From contig NZ_CP011005.1 in NCBI RefSeq assembly GCF_000950575.1, positions 2,728,001 to 2,792,000 on the forward strand: DNA of 64,000 nt. The letters are read 5' to 3'. Positions 21,390 to 29,866 of this stretch are shown piece by piece. A model generated the notes under the pieces. The model did no database searches. It saw nothing but the letters and a program-made list of their open reading frames with translations, and was not told the DNA's origin. The translations under genes were made by a program, and so were the position numbers. The first letter of the stretch is position 1. Every line of letters starts with the position of its first letter. Source of the stretch: Psychromicrobium lacuslunae (GTDB lineage Bacteria > Actinomycetota > Actinomycetes > Actinomycetales > Micrococcaceae).

Positions 21390-21408
21390 AGCTGGCAGGC
21401 TGCCAGCT
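21390..21408 (+). terminator. hairpin after the thi operon
   Basis: AGCTGGCAG - G - CTGCCAGCT is a perfect 9-bp-arm inverted repeat about 60 bp after thiD/tenA, with no clear U-tract. It may end the thi transcript or be a small operator ahead of the protease gene. Confidence 0.45.
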
Positions 21409-21477
21409 GTGGATTCCCCTAGGGTTTTTAATAGCAATCATTTGTTGATTAGGGGACAACTACCACGAAAGGCAATA

Positions 21478-22257
21478 ATGCGTAAAACTGTCAAAGCGAC
21501 GATGCTTGGGCTGGCCGCACTTGGCCTCATCCTGACCGGAGGGGCGACCGCGAACGCAGCCGTACCTTCCCCCGAAATCGTCGGCGGGACCACCGCCAGC
21601 ATTAGCGACTTTGCACCCATCGTCGCAGTCAATCAAGCCTCCAACGGAGATAACTGGTGCGGCGGCACGCTGGTCGCACCCACCAAGGTACTCACCGCTG
21701 CACACTGCGTGCTGACCAGTAGCGGCAGCAAGCGCCCAACCAGCTTCTTCAAGGTCAATGGTGGCAGTGCTAACCGGACCGGCGGACCCAACACCTCAAC
21801 GGTGAGCAGTGTTTGGGCGAACCCGAACTATGCCAGCACCGGTGAGGGCGACTACGCAATTTTGACTCTCAACACCGCCTTCAGCGGACCGGTAGCCACG
21901 CTGGAAACCAACTCCTCGGTCTACGCCGCTGGCACCAACGCCACCGTGCTCGGCTGGGGCGACACCACCGGTAATGCCACCTACCAGGACAAGCTGCGCA
22001 AGGTGACCGTGCCGATCACCAGCGACTCCAGCTGCGCTTCGGCCTACGGCTCTGATTTTGATGCCGCCTCAATGGTCTGTGCCGGCCTGACCCAGGGCGG
22101 CAAGGACTCCTGCCAGGGCGACTCCGGTGGCCCGCTGGTCATCGGTGGCAAGCTGGTCGGCATTGTCTCCTGGGGCAACGGCTGCGCACTCGCTGGCTAC
22201 CCGGGCGTCTACACCCGAGTAACCACCTACGCTGCCGATATCAAATCGCGTATCTGA
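21478..22257 (+). CDS. secreted trypsin-like serine protease (S1A)
   Basis: 259 residues from the ATG at 21478, which has AAAGG 6 bp upstream; a longer frame from 21409 lacks a ribosome site. After a Sec signal peptide (cleavage near ANAAVP) and a short propeptide, the mature enzyme begins at IVGG. The triad is the His in LTAAHC, the Asp in GDYAIL and the Ser in QGDSGGPL. Asp six residues before that Ser (KDSCQGDSGG) predicts trypsin-like Arg/Lys specificity. Paired cysteines support disulfides and export. It is closely similar to Streptomyces trypsins. Confidence 0.93.
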   Translation: MRKTVKATMLGLAALGLILTGGATANAAVPSPEIVGGTTASISDFAPIVAVNQASNGDNWCGGTLVAPTKVLTAAHCVLTSSGSKRPTSFFKVNGGSANRTGGPNTSTVSSVWANPNYASTGEGDYAILTLNTAFSGPVATLETNSSVYAAGTNATVLGWGDTTGNATYQDKLRKVTVPITSDSSCASAYGSDFDAASMVCAGLTQGGKDSCQGDSGGPLVIGGKLVGIVSWGNGCALAGYPGVYTRVTTYAADIKSRI

Positions 22258-22272
22258 TCATCTCTGATTAGA

Positions 22273-22317
22273 AAGCAGGACGGCGGCTCCCACTTGGTGG
22301 GGGCCGCCGTCCTGCTT
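22273..22317 (+). terminator. strong bidirectional terminator
   Basis: A 21-bp stem with one mismatch, from AAGCAGGA... to ...TCCTGCTT with a 3-nt loop, between the convergent protease genes ending at 22257 and 22338. It probably stops transcription from both sides. Confidence 0.8.
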
Positions 22318-22337
22318 CGTGCCTATTTAGAGGAAGC

Positions 22338-23654
22338 CTAAGGCATCGTAGCCGTCGGGCTCCACTTCCGCACTCCGTGCAAGGAGGTCGCTACATACTG
22401 ACAATTACCCAAGATTGCCGAAACGATACCGTATCCAGTCACCCCACCGCCCGGGGCGGCCGAGTAGACAGCACCACCCGAATCGCCAGGAATGAAGCCA
22501 TTGCAGTCATACGCGCCGTCAAGATTCTGATCAGAGCCCATCATGAATAACTCACAATTCGGATACTGCGGCTGGCCAGCAATACCATAGGTCGCACAGA
22601 AATTCGTCTGCAAGACCTTATACCGACAAACCTGGCCGCTAGTCCGACCACTTGTGCACATACCAGCACCAATGCTGGGGAAGTTCCAGGAAGCCCCTAC
22701 CACGTCGACAGAACTCTCAGAGCCAATCGGGCCGTTGTAAACCCTGGATTGATAGTTCGAGCCAGCCAGCAGCGAGAAGTCACCGTAAGTATCCTGGGTA
22801 CCTACCCAGGTCGTGGTCTCGTGATGCCCAAAACTATACGCAGCACTCACTCCGCCGCCCTCAGAGTAGGCATTGAGATAATTGCTTTGAGTCCCTTGAC
22901 GACAGTGCCCAGCGGTCAACCCGTAAGTAATCGTACCAATTTTAATCGGGAAGCTCAGTGAGCAGATTGCTTGAGAAATTGCTGATCCGGAGGCGTTGTA
23001 CCACTGGTAGCCGGCCCCGCCATAGTGCGGTGAGGTGTCATAACGACTGGAGGCCGCCAGACCTTGGTTGGTCTGTTTACTAAACACCACCCGGTCACCA
23101 AAGCTGGCCGAAATAGTGCTAGCTGCCGGAACATCTTTGGCTGCGAAGGCCTCACTTTGCGGCACTACGCCGACCACCACGCTGTCTTGCGAGGCATCGA
23201 TGCCTACCGACTTTACCGAGCTACCGGCTTTGCCGAGGTAGTCACGAACAATAGCGCTACGTGCCTCCTCAAGCTGCGTCATTGAATTTTTTGCCACCGT
23301 CAATCGGGTGAACTTCGATCGTGGATCTATTTTTGCCAGCAAGGCCTTGAGTTCCTTGACTGCGGGGTCCTCTTGAGTGGCGACACCAATATTGACCAGT
23401 CGAGAATCGGCGCTGAGATAACTACCCGAAAAAACTGCTGGGTGTTTGGCTAAGAAATCATTGATCTGATTGCATAGCGCTGATAATTCGGCGCTCGGCT
23501 CGCCAGCCATAGTCTGTTGAACCGAAAGAGGAACCGCGGCCGAGCTGTGGTTGTGATCGGTCGCAGCGGTGGCCGCAGGCGTCATTATCGCTCCGATTAC
23601 GCCAAAACTAGCCAGCAGAGCCAGTGCCGATCTCTTGGAAAAAACAGCTTTCAC
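22338..23654 (-). CDS. secreted S1-family peptidase with propeptide
   Basis: 438 residues from the GTG at 23654. An upstream in-frame TTG at 23669 lies in the GAGGAG ribosome site itself and is rejected. After a signal peptide comes a ~150-residue proregion with an alpha-lytic-type GVVPQ-like strand. The catalytic domain has its His in LTAGHC, its Asp in GDFSLL and its Ser in PGDSGGAV. It resembles streptogrisin or alpha-lytic proteases, whose proregions act as folding chaperones. The catalytic domain has an extra Cys-rich insertion (YGIAGQPQYPNCELF area). It converges on the other protease gene. Confidence 0.88.
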   Translation of the reverse strand: MKAVFSKRSALALLASFGVIGAIMTPAATAATDHNHSSAAVPLSVQQTMAGEPSAELSALCNQINDFLAKHPAVFSGSYLSADSRLVNIGVATQEDPAVKELKALLAKIDPRSKFTRLTVAKNSMTQLEEARSAIVRDYLGKAGSSVKSVGIDASQDSVVVGVVPQSEAFAAKDVPAASTISASFGDRVVFSKQTNQGLAASSRYDTSPHYGGAGYQWYNASGSAISQAICSLSFPIKIGTITYGLTAGHCRQGTQSNYLNAYSEGGGVSAAYSFGHHETTTWVGTQDTYGDFSLLAGSNYQSRVYNGPIGSESSVDVVGASWNFPSIGAGMCTSGRTSGQVCRYKVLQTNFCATYGIAGQPQYPNCELFMMGSDQNLDGAYDCNGFIPGDSGGAVYSAAPGGGVTGYGIVSAILGNCQYVATSLHGVRKWSPTATMP

Positions 23655-23931
23655 AATATTTCTCCTCAAAAAGGTGGAGCATGAGCGAAACTTGAGTCAG
23701 CCCAGATCTCTGTCAACGACAGCCTGCAAACGCCTCGTCCGACGTCCCTGGCCGGCGCAATTGATACGTTATGAGAAAACTGCTGCTAACTCAGCTCCGC
23801 AGTTGATATCTCTTAGATTTCCATCAAATAGCGAATTTGGAACAAGAAATAATTGGAAGTTTTATTGGAAACTATTGGAAGTTTTTAAAGCAATAAGCTA
23901 AGTAGGCCATTTTTCACCCGGTCAGCCCAAC

Positions 23932-24270
23932 TTAGTCGGCAAGGATTGATCGCTCATACTCAGCGCCCCACTGATCCATTGCCTGCACTACCCCGGCAAG
24001 GCTGAAGCCCAATTCGGTAAGCGAATACTCAACCTTGGGCGGCACCTGGGGAAAGACTTCTCGCTGCACAATGCCATCTGTTTCTAAGGCGCGCAGCTGC
24101 CTGGTCAAGGTCTTAATGCTCACCAATGGCAGCAGTCGATGTAATTCGCCAAATCTGCGAGTGCCCTGCAAAAGATGCTTCACCACGGTGAGCTTCCACG
24201 AACCGCCGGCTACCGCAATCGCCACCTCTACCGGGCAGACCTGGAGTGCTTGGCTGACACTCGCTCTCAT
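23932..24270 (-). CDS. HxlR-family transcriptional regulator
   Basis: 112 residues from the ATG at 24270, with GAGGAG 6 bp upstream; a TTG at 24300 would place that site inside the gene. The winged HTH includes CPVEVAIAVAGGSWKLTVVKHLLQGTRRFGELHRLL, typical of HxlR/MarR-like redox or aldehyde sensors, and KTLTRQLRALETDGIVQR as recognition helix and wing. It is divergent from a quinone-reductase-like gene, the usual arrangement for a regulator of that enzyme. The first-helix Cys could be a redox switch. Confidence 0.9.
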   Translation of the reverse strand: MRASVSQALQVCPVEVAIAVAGGSWKLTVVKHLLQGTRRFGELHRLLPLVSIKTLTRQLRALETDGIVQREVFPQVPPKVEYSLTELGFSLAGVVQAMDQWGAEYERSILAD

Positions 24271-24347
24271 CGGCTGCTCCTCATTCATCCATAGTGACAA
24301 AAATGACCGTACTAGACAATCTGTCTCTGTGATTCAAAGCTGGAATC

Positions 24348-25142
24348 ATGGCGGAAAACAAAAACATCCTCTGGCTGAGCGCTCACCCTGAAGCACGTTC
24401 GCTGACTGGCAGCTTGCGCCGGGCCGGTATATCGCGACTAGCAGCTAGTGGGCATCGGGTGGTTGAATCAGATCTCTACCGAATGGGCTGGAATCCGGTG
24501 CTGCAACCGGTGCCGATGGCCGGGCAGCCAATCAGCGTGACGAGTGATACTCGTCGAGCGTTTCTGCAGCGCAGCCAACCGGAAGATGTCGCGCGTGAGC
24601 AGCAAAAAATCATCGAGGCCGACGCCCTGATCGTGCAGTTCCCGCTCTGGTGGTACGGCCTACCTGCCATTCTGAAAGGCTGGTTTGATCGGGTTTTTGT
24701 GAGCGGCTTTGCGTTCGGCAAAGACCCGGTGAATGGCCGCAGACTGAGATTTGAACAGGGGCCCTTCGTCGCCAAGCGTGCGCTGGCAATGACCACGCTG
24801 GGGGACCGGGCGGCCTCGATTGGCCCTCGTGGTAAGAGCGGAGAACTCAACGAGTTACTCTTCGGACTGCTCCATGGCACCTTCGCTTACACCGGAATGA
24901 AGGTGCTACAACCCTGGGCATTGCCGAGCGCCGATCAGCTGACCGAACAGCACTACGCCGAGGTCGAACGACGATTCCTTCGGCGTCTTGACTGCTTATT
25001 CAGCGATCCGGTACTGCCGTATCGGCCGCTCTACAGCGGGCAGTACACCCCCGATTGGGAGCTCAAGACGGAACTCAAACCCGCTGAAACCGGTCTCTCC
25101 GTGCACCTTGAGGGGCACCCCGAAGCGCCCGATTTCAGCTGA
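24348..25142 (+). CDS. NAD(P)H quinone oxidoreductase, flavodoxin-like fold
   Basis: 264 residues of the Flavodoxin_2 family (NQO/KefF/MdaB). ILWLSAHPEARSLTGSL provides the FMN/FAD phosphate site, then VQFPLWWYGLPAILKGWFDRVFVSGFAFG forms the flavin and quinone pocket. It would carry out two-electron reduction of quinones or electrophiles. It is divergent from an HxlR gene, suggesting induction by electrophilic compounds. The C-terminal 60 residues extend beyond the core fold, as in vertebrate-type NQO1-like members. Confidence 0.88.
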   Translation: MAENKNILWLSAHPEARSLTGSLRRAGISRLAASGHRVVESDLYRMGWNPVLQPVPMAGQPISVTSDTRRAFLQRSQPEDVAREQQKIIEADALIVQFPLWWYGLPAILKGWFDRVFVSGFAFGKDPVNGRRLRFEQGPFVAKRALAMTTLGDRAASIGPRGKSGELNELLFGLLHGTFAYTGMKVLQPWALPSADQLTEQHYAEVERRFLRRLDCLFSDPVLPYRPLYSGQYTPDWELKTELKPAETGLSVHLEGHPEAPDFS

Positions 25143-25388
25143 ACTCCGGGCGGTGTGGTATTAAATTACAAGGTGGCATAATTTGGTGCAATTACACTGA
25201 AAACGAGCTTGACGCTGAGCACGCTATGCCGAGCACCGGAGTCTGAGTGCTGATCAATACTCCTACGACATGGTGTACCTGCATGTCTGCGGCAAATCGG
25301 TAGCATCAGCCGCGCTCAACACCACAGTTAGTGACTGCTGAATCAGTCACCGCTCGCTCAAGAATCAGTACTGAAAGGCAAGAACGAC

Positions 25389-26456
25389 GTGTTTGAAGAC
25401 ATCGAGACGGCGAAAACCCATAGTTTTGCGTCGGACAATTACTCCGGAGCCCATCCGGAGGTTCTAGAAGCACTAGTCGCCGCCAATGTTCGGCAGCAGA
25501 TTGCCTACGGTGAAGATGCTTACACCACGCGTCTCCAGGAGCGGCTCTCAGCAGAATTCGGGGTAGCCGCCGAGGTCTACCCCGTTTTCAACGGAACCGG
25601 GGCGAATGTGGTCGGACTGCAAACCCTAGTGCCGCGTTGGGGCTCGGTGATCTGCGCACAAACCGCCCATGTGAATGTGGATGAAGGAGGCGCGCCAGAA
25701 AAAATGGCAGGCCTCAAGTTGCTCGCCATCCCCACCGAAGACGGCAAACTCACCCCCGAACTGATTGACACCGAAGCCTACGGTTGGGGCGACGAGCACC
25801 GTGCCCAGCCCTCAGCGGTCACTATTACCCAGTCCAGCGAGGTCGGCACTCTTTACACCGCAGCCGAGGTTCGAGCCATCGCCGAGCACGTGCACTCCCT
25901 CGGTATGTCACTACATATGGACGGCTCTCGAGTGGCCAACGCGGCCGCGGCACTGAACGTTCCGTTGCGTGAATTCACCTCGGACGCCGGCGTTGACGTG
26001 CTCAGTTTCGGCGGCACCAAGAATGGCCTGGTGCTCGGTGAGGCCGTGGTGGTGCTGAATCCCGAAGCCTCCAAGGGTTCAAAGTTCATCCGGAAGACCA
26101 GCATGCAGCTCGCCTCGAAGATGCGTTTCGTCTCCGCCCAGTTCCTGGCGTTGCTGGAAGACGAGCTCTGGTTGCGCTCCGCGGCGCACGCAAATGCAAT
26201 GGCCAGCCGGATGCGCACCGCCCTCGACGCGGCAATCGCCAATGGGCAAGCAGAAGGCCTGCGGTTCATGCACCCCACTCAGGTGAATTCGCTCTTCGCC
26301 CAGCTACCCAAAGCGGTGACCGAGCAGCTACGCACCAAACACCGCTTCTACGACTGGGATGAGGCCGCCGGGGTGGTTCGCTGGGTGTGTTCCTTCGATA
26401 CCCAGGAATCCGATGTCGACCTCTTCGTTGAAGACCTGATCGCGGCGTTCAAATAG
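25389..26456 (+). CDS. ltaE: low-specificity L-threonine aldolase
   Basis: 355-residue PLP fold-type I beta-eliminating lyase. FASDNYSGAHPEVLEAL at the start, YGEDAYTTRLQERL, HMDGSRVANAAAAL (PLP-ring Asp) and FGGTKNGLVLGEAVV with the PLP Lys define threonine aldolases, which split L-threonine to glycine and acetaldehyde. It starts with a GTG following AAAGG. A terminator-like perfect palindrome lies at 26517-26546. Confidence 0.9.
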   Translation: MFEDIETAKTHSFASDNYSGAHPEVLEALVAANVRQQIAYGEDAYTTRLQERLSAEFGVAAEVYPVFNGTGANVVGLQTLVPRWGSVICAQTAHVNVDEGGAPEKMAGLKLLAIPTEDGKLTPELIDTEAYGWGDEHRAQPSAVTITQSSEVGTLYTAAEVRAIAEHVHSLGMSLHMDGSRVANAAAALNVPLREFTSDAGVDVLSFGGTKNGLVLGEAVVVLNPEASKGSKFIRKTSMQLASKMRFVSAQFLALLEDELWLRSAAHANAMASRMRTALDAAIANGQAEGLRFMHPTQVNSLFAQLPKAVTEQLRTKHRFYDWDEAAGVVRWVCSFDTQESDVDLFVEDLIAAFK

Positions 26457-26516
26457 CGCCTCGGCCAGGCCTCGGCCAGCCTGCAAAGGCCACGGCGCTC
26501 AACAGACTTAAAGAAA

Positions 26517-26546
26517 AGACCCCGGTTCGAATTCGAACCGGGGTCT
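26517..26546 (-). terminator. 15-bp-arm terminator for the tRNA-Leu gene
   Basis: AGACCCCGGTTCGAA and its exact reverse complement abut without a loop gap. Read leftward, the stem is followed by a T-rich run (TCTTTTCTTTAAG complement strand), the form of an intrinsic terminator for the leftward tRNA. It would also stop ltaE read-through. Confidence 0.8.
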
Positions 26547-26550
26547 GCCG

Positions 26551-26633
26551 TGCGCGAGGGGGGATTTGAACCCCCACACCCTTTCGGATACTGGCACCTG
26601 AAGCCAGCGCGTCTGCCGTTCCGCCACTCGCGC
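26551..26633 (-). tRNA. tRNA-Leu (anticodon CAG)
   Basis: An 83-nt class II tRNA on the minus strand. The acceptor arms GCGCGAG / CTCGCGC, a D-loop with GGCGGAAC-GGCAGACGC, an anticodon stem CTGGC with loop TTCAGGT, a long variable arm and a GGGGG-TTCAAAT-CCCCC T-arm are all present. CCA is not encoded. The neighbouring fhaA gene matches the leuT-fhaA adjacency seen in mycobacteria. Confidence 0.95.
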
Positions 26634-26949
26634 GAAGTGTCAATTCCGCTTCAAGCACATTGCTCAATGGGAATCGCAGCGAAAATAAGCATAGCGGAAA
26701 GATGCGTGATCCGCCTAAACAGACCCCCGAAACCGCGTCATTTGGCGGTTCTTGAGAGCGTACAACGAGCTCTGCATTGCCGCTGCGAAGAACTTTCAAG
26801 CCGTGTCAGACGTTGACCCTTAGGCCACGCTTTAAGGTCTTTAACAGCTCCACCAAGTAGTATCTAGGCGATAAGTAATTCAGCGGGCGGTAACTGCTAC
26901 CCGCTTTTCTGACTGTGTCTTAGACACCGCGAGTGGAAAGGAGGTGCCG
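26634..26949. other. divergent tRNA / fhaA intergenic region
   Basis: 316 bp with no coding sequence. It should hold the leftward tRNA-Leu promoter and the rightward promoter of the fhaA-pknB operon. An AAAGGAGG ribosome site for fhaA ends the stretch. I could not assign -35/-10 elements with confidence. Confidence 0.6.
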
Positions 26950-27738
26950 ATGGGAATACTCGATAACGTGGAGCGTGGCTTAGAAAAAGCCGTCCGCGGC
27001 GCCTTTGCCCGCGGTTCTAAATCCCAGGTACAACCGGTAGAAATTGCCAGCGCCTTGCGTCGCGAAATGGATGATAAGGCAATGACCTTGGCCGCGGGTC
27101 GCACCCTGGCACCTAATGTCTTCGACACTCGGTTGAGCGAAGCAGATTTCGAGCGAGCCCGCTCTTGGGGAGTGGCGCTCGCCGAAGAACTCTGCGACGT
27201 CGCCATTCGGCACGCCCGCTCGCAGGGCTACACCTTACAAGGGCCGGTTCGGGTCTCCTTCACACAAGAGCCGGAGCTCAAGGCTGGCCACTTCAAGATC
27301 ATCTCCAGCACCGAGAAAACCGGCGGCAAGCCGCAACAGCAAGCTCAGCAGCTGCCACCCAGTTATCCCGGCGCGCAGCCGAGTCATACTCCGCGAAGGC
27401 CAGCCCCACCCGCGCCGCAGGCACCGGCCGCTGAAAACCTGCAAGCGGTACTGGATATCGATGGGCAACGTTACTCTTTGAATGCCTCCTCAATCGTGTT
27501 GGGGCGCTCTTCCGAGGCTGACATTCTGGTCGACGATACCGGGGTCTCCCGCCAACACCTGGAGATTCGTACCGCTCCGGGCCGGGCCACCGCGGTCGAT
27601 CTGGGTTCTACTAACGGCAGTTTTGTGAATGGTTCCCGAGTGAACGGCAGCACAGAGCTGAACGATGGTTCGGTGATTTCTATCGGTAGAACCAAGATGA
27701 TCTTCCGTTGGCTCCCCAGCAGGGCAGGTCGCGGATGA
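26950..27738 (+). CDS. fhaA: FHA-domain protein FhaA (DUF3662 + FHA)
   Basis: 262 residues from the ATG at 26950, 5 bp after AAAGGAGG; an upstream GTG at 26944 lies too close to the site. DUF3662 spans about residues 1-120 (GLEKAVRGAFARG...VQPVEIASALRREMD, LAPNVFDTRLS), then a Gln/Pro-rich linker and a C-terminal FHA domain (about 165-255) with VLGRSSEADI, SRQHLEI and DLGSTNGSFVNG. In mycobacteria FhaA binds phosphorylated PknB targets and the peptidoglycan flippase regulator MviN. It is the first gene of the phosphosignalling / wall-growth operon. Confidence 0.95.
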   Translation: MGILDNVERGLEKAVRGAFARGSKSQVQPVEIASALRREMDDKAMTLAAGRTLAPNVFDTRLSEADFERARSWGVALAEELCDVAIRHARSQGYTLQGPVRVSFTQEPELKAGHFKIISSTEKTGGKPQQQAQQLPPSYPGAQPSHTPRRPAPPAPQAPAAENLQAVLDIDGQRYSLNASSIVLGRSSEADILVDDTGVSRQHLEIRTAPGRATAVDLGSTNGSFVNGSRVNGSTELNDGSVISIGRTKMIFRWLPSRAGRG

Positions 27739-28220
27739 TTGAAACCAGCACCCTGACCCTCACCGTCCTGCGCTTTGGTTTTCTGCTGCTGCTCTGGATC
27801 TTGATTTTCAGTATTGTGGCCGCCATGCGTCGCGATCTCGCGATTGGCCGCAAGGCGCGTACTGGTGCCCCAACGGCTCGACAAGTACGTAAACATCCAG
27901 AGCTTGTTGAGGAACCGCCAGCGCGCCAGCAGGCGCACCGCTTGGTGGTCATCGAAGGCCCACTGAGCGGCCAGGTGATCGATCTGGGCAACAGCCCGAT
28001 TTTATTGGGCCGGGCTCAAGAGTCCACCTTGGTCCTGGAGGACGATTATGCCTCCGGTCGGCATGCCAGGCTATTTCCGCAAGGCAGCCGCTGGTTTATC
28101 GAAGACCTCGGTTCGACCAACGGTACCTATCTGGCTGATCAGCAGCTCACGCGTTCACTTCCGGTGGAAATCGGCGTCCCCGTTCGGATCGGTAAGACGG
28201 TCATCGAATTGAGGCCATAA
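27735..28220 (+). CDS. fhaB: membrane FHA protein FhaB / FipA
   Basis: 161 residues from the ATG at 27735, overlapping the fhaA stop (ATGA). An N-terminal transmembrane helix (about TVLRFGFLLLLWILIFSIVAAM) is followed by a basic linker and an FHA domain with LLGRAQESTLVLEDDYASGRHARL and DLGSTNGTYL. This is the FhaB/FipA architecture, which reads Thr phosphorylation by PknA/PknB at the septum. Operon position between fhaA and pstP is conserved in actinobacteria. Confidence 0.95.
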   Translation: MIETSTLTLTVLRFGFLLLLWILIFSIVAAMRRDLAIGRKARTGAPTARQVRKHPELVEEPPARQQAHRLVVIEGPLSGQVIDLGNSPILLGRAQESTLVLEDDYASGRHARLFPQGSRWFIEDLGSTNGTYLADQQLTRSLPVEIGVPVRIGKTVIELRP

Positions 28221-29866
28221 TGGCCGCTCCGCTACTACTTCGCTACGCCGCGCGCTCCGACGTCGGCAAGATCCGCGCAAAAAACGACGATTCTGCCTAC
28301 GCCGGGCAGTTTCTCGCCGTGGTCGCCGATGGTATGGGTGGCCATGCCGGTGGTGATGTGGCAAGCGCCTCAACGGTGCTGGATCTCATCCATCTAGACC
28401 AGGACGGCTACCAAGGCAACGCTGGCACCATGCTTGCCGATGAGATTCAAACCGCCAATTCGCTATTGTCGGAAATGGTGCACGTCAATCCTAAATTGAC
28501 CGGGATGGGCACTACCGTCACCGCGCTGCTGCTCTCCGAGGGACGACTCGAATTCGCCCATATTGGTGACTCCCGCGCCTATCGACTTAAGGACGGCGTT
28601 TTCGAGCAGATCAGTACCGATCACACCTTTGTGCAGCGATTGATCGACGAGGGCAGACTCAGCCCCGAAGAGGCCGAAACCCACCCGCATAAAAACGTTT
28701 TGATGCGAGTGCTGGGAGACGTCGACGCCTCCCCCGAACTCGATTTGACGAGTTTTGAAGCCTCGGTGGGTGAACGCTGGCTGCTCTGCTCCGATGGCCT
28801 GAACTTTGTCGAAACCGACGTAGTGGAACAAGTTTTCCGGCAGACCGCATCGTTGAGTGAGTGCGCCGAAAAACTCATTGAACTCACCTTGGCCGCAGGC
28901 TCGCCGGATAACGTCACCGTGGTGGTGCTTGAGGTAGCGGAAAGTACCAGCGACGACCTGCGTACCGATCAACTCGAGGTAGTGCCTCTGGCAGCTGAGA
29001 CCCCGAGCGTGGTTCCGGCGGCCGCGCTGTCGGTGGATGAAGATCCAGATCTTGTGGCACGGCAAAGCGACCAGGAGTCACCGGGCGAAAACTCAGCTGG
29101 CGAAGAGTCAGCTGGTGATCAGCCGAGTGCTGTCGAATCCAGGCAGCAAGACTCGCTTGGCGCGCATATCGTTGCTGATGTGATCCGCGAGGATCTAGCA
29201 CATCGACCACACGAGTTGGTTGGTGCTGCGGTAACCGCCGCCGCCGAAGGCAAGATTCCGCTGATCAGCGGCCGCTCCGCGTCGCGACGCGCGGCTGCAG
29301 TGCTCACCCACAAGCCAGAACAATACGAGGAAGACCGGGGGCCGGGCGAGCCACCCCGACGACGACGTTGGTTCGGATTAATAGCGAGCGCGCTTGCGGT
29401 ACTGATCATTATTGGCGGTGCCTGGTTCGGCTATGCCTGGACCCAGACTCGCTATTATGTCGGCGAGTACAACGGGAAAGTCGCAATTTTCAATGGAATC
29501 TCTCAGTCACTAGGGCCAATCCAGCTCTCGCACGTCTACACCGAGACGGCCGTCACGGTAGATTCCCTGCCCGAATTCTCCAGGCAACGACTGCAACAGA
29601 CACTTTCGGCCGCCACCCTGACGGATGCTAAGCAGATTGTTTCTGATCTACAGCTCGGCATTGTCAGTCCACCGGGTACCGGGGATAACCCGCAGCCAAG
29701 CAAAAGCCCGAGCAACTCCGCTAGTCCGGGTACGAGTCCGGCGAAGTCGCCACCGGCGACCGGGAATTCGGCTAAGTCAACCGACTGTCCGACAGCCACT
29801 GGTGGCTCAACGCCAGCTAAGCCAGTTAAGACTGCCGGACCCACACCTTGCCAGGGAGGTCGCTGA
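28220..29866 (+). CDS. pstP: PP2C-family serine/threonine phosphatase PstP
   Basis: 548 residues. The cytoplasmic PP2C domain (1-240) has RSDVGKIRAKNDD, the metal-site VVADGMGGHAGGDVAS, IGDSRAYRL and GSPDNVTVVV. A long acidic linker, basic RRRRWF, one transmembrane helix near residues 390-412 and an outer Ser/Pro/Thr-rich domain follow. It removes phosphates put on by the PknA/PknB kinases encoded downstream. The start overlaps the fhaB stop by one base and its stop overlaps rodA (TGATG). Confidence 0.94.
   Translation: MAAPLLLRYAARSDVGKIRAKNDDSAYAGQFLAVVADGMGGHAGGDVASASTVLDLIHLDQDGYQGNAGTMLADEIQTANSLLSEMVHVNPKLTGMGTTVTALLLSEGRLEFAHIGDSRAYRLKDGVFEQISTDHTFVQRLIDEGRLSPEEAETHPHKNVLMRVLGDVDASPELDLTSFEASVGERWLLCSDGLNFVETDVVEQVFRQTASLSECAEKLIELTLAAGSPDNVTVVVLEVAESTSDDLRTDQLEVVPLAAETPSVVPAAALSVDEDPDLVARQSDQESPGENSAGEESAGDQPSAVESRQQDSLGAHIVADVIREDLAHRPHELVGAAVTAAAEGKIPLISGRSASRRAAAVLTHKPEQYEEDRGPGEPPRRRRWFGLIASALAVLIIIGGAWFGYAWTQTRYYVGEYNGKVAIFNGISQSLGPIQLSHVYTETAVTVDSLPEFSRQRLQQTLSAATLTDAKQIVSDLQLGIVSPPGTGDNPQPSKSPSNSASPGTSPAKSPPATGNSAKSTDCPTATGGSTPAKPVKTAGPTPCQGGR

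Noticed and set aside
23569-23901. Plus-strand frame in the protease upstream region
   Set aside because: Low-complexity, no ribosome site, partly antisense to the protease signal peptide.
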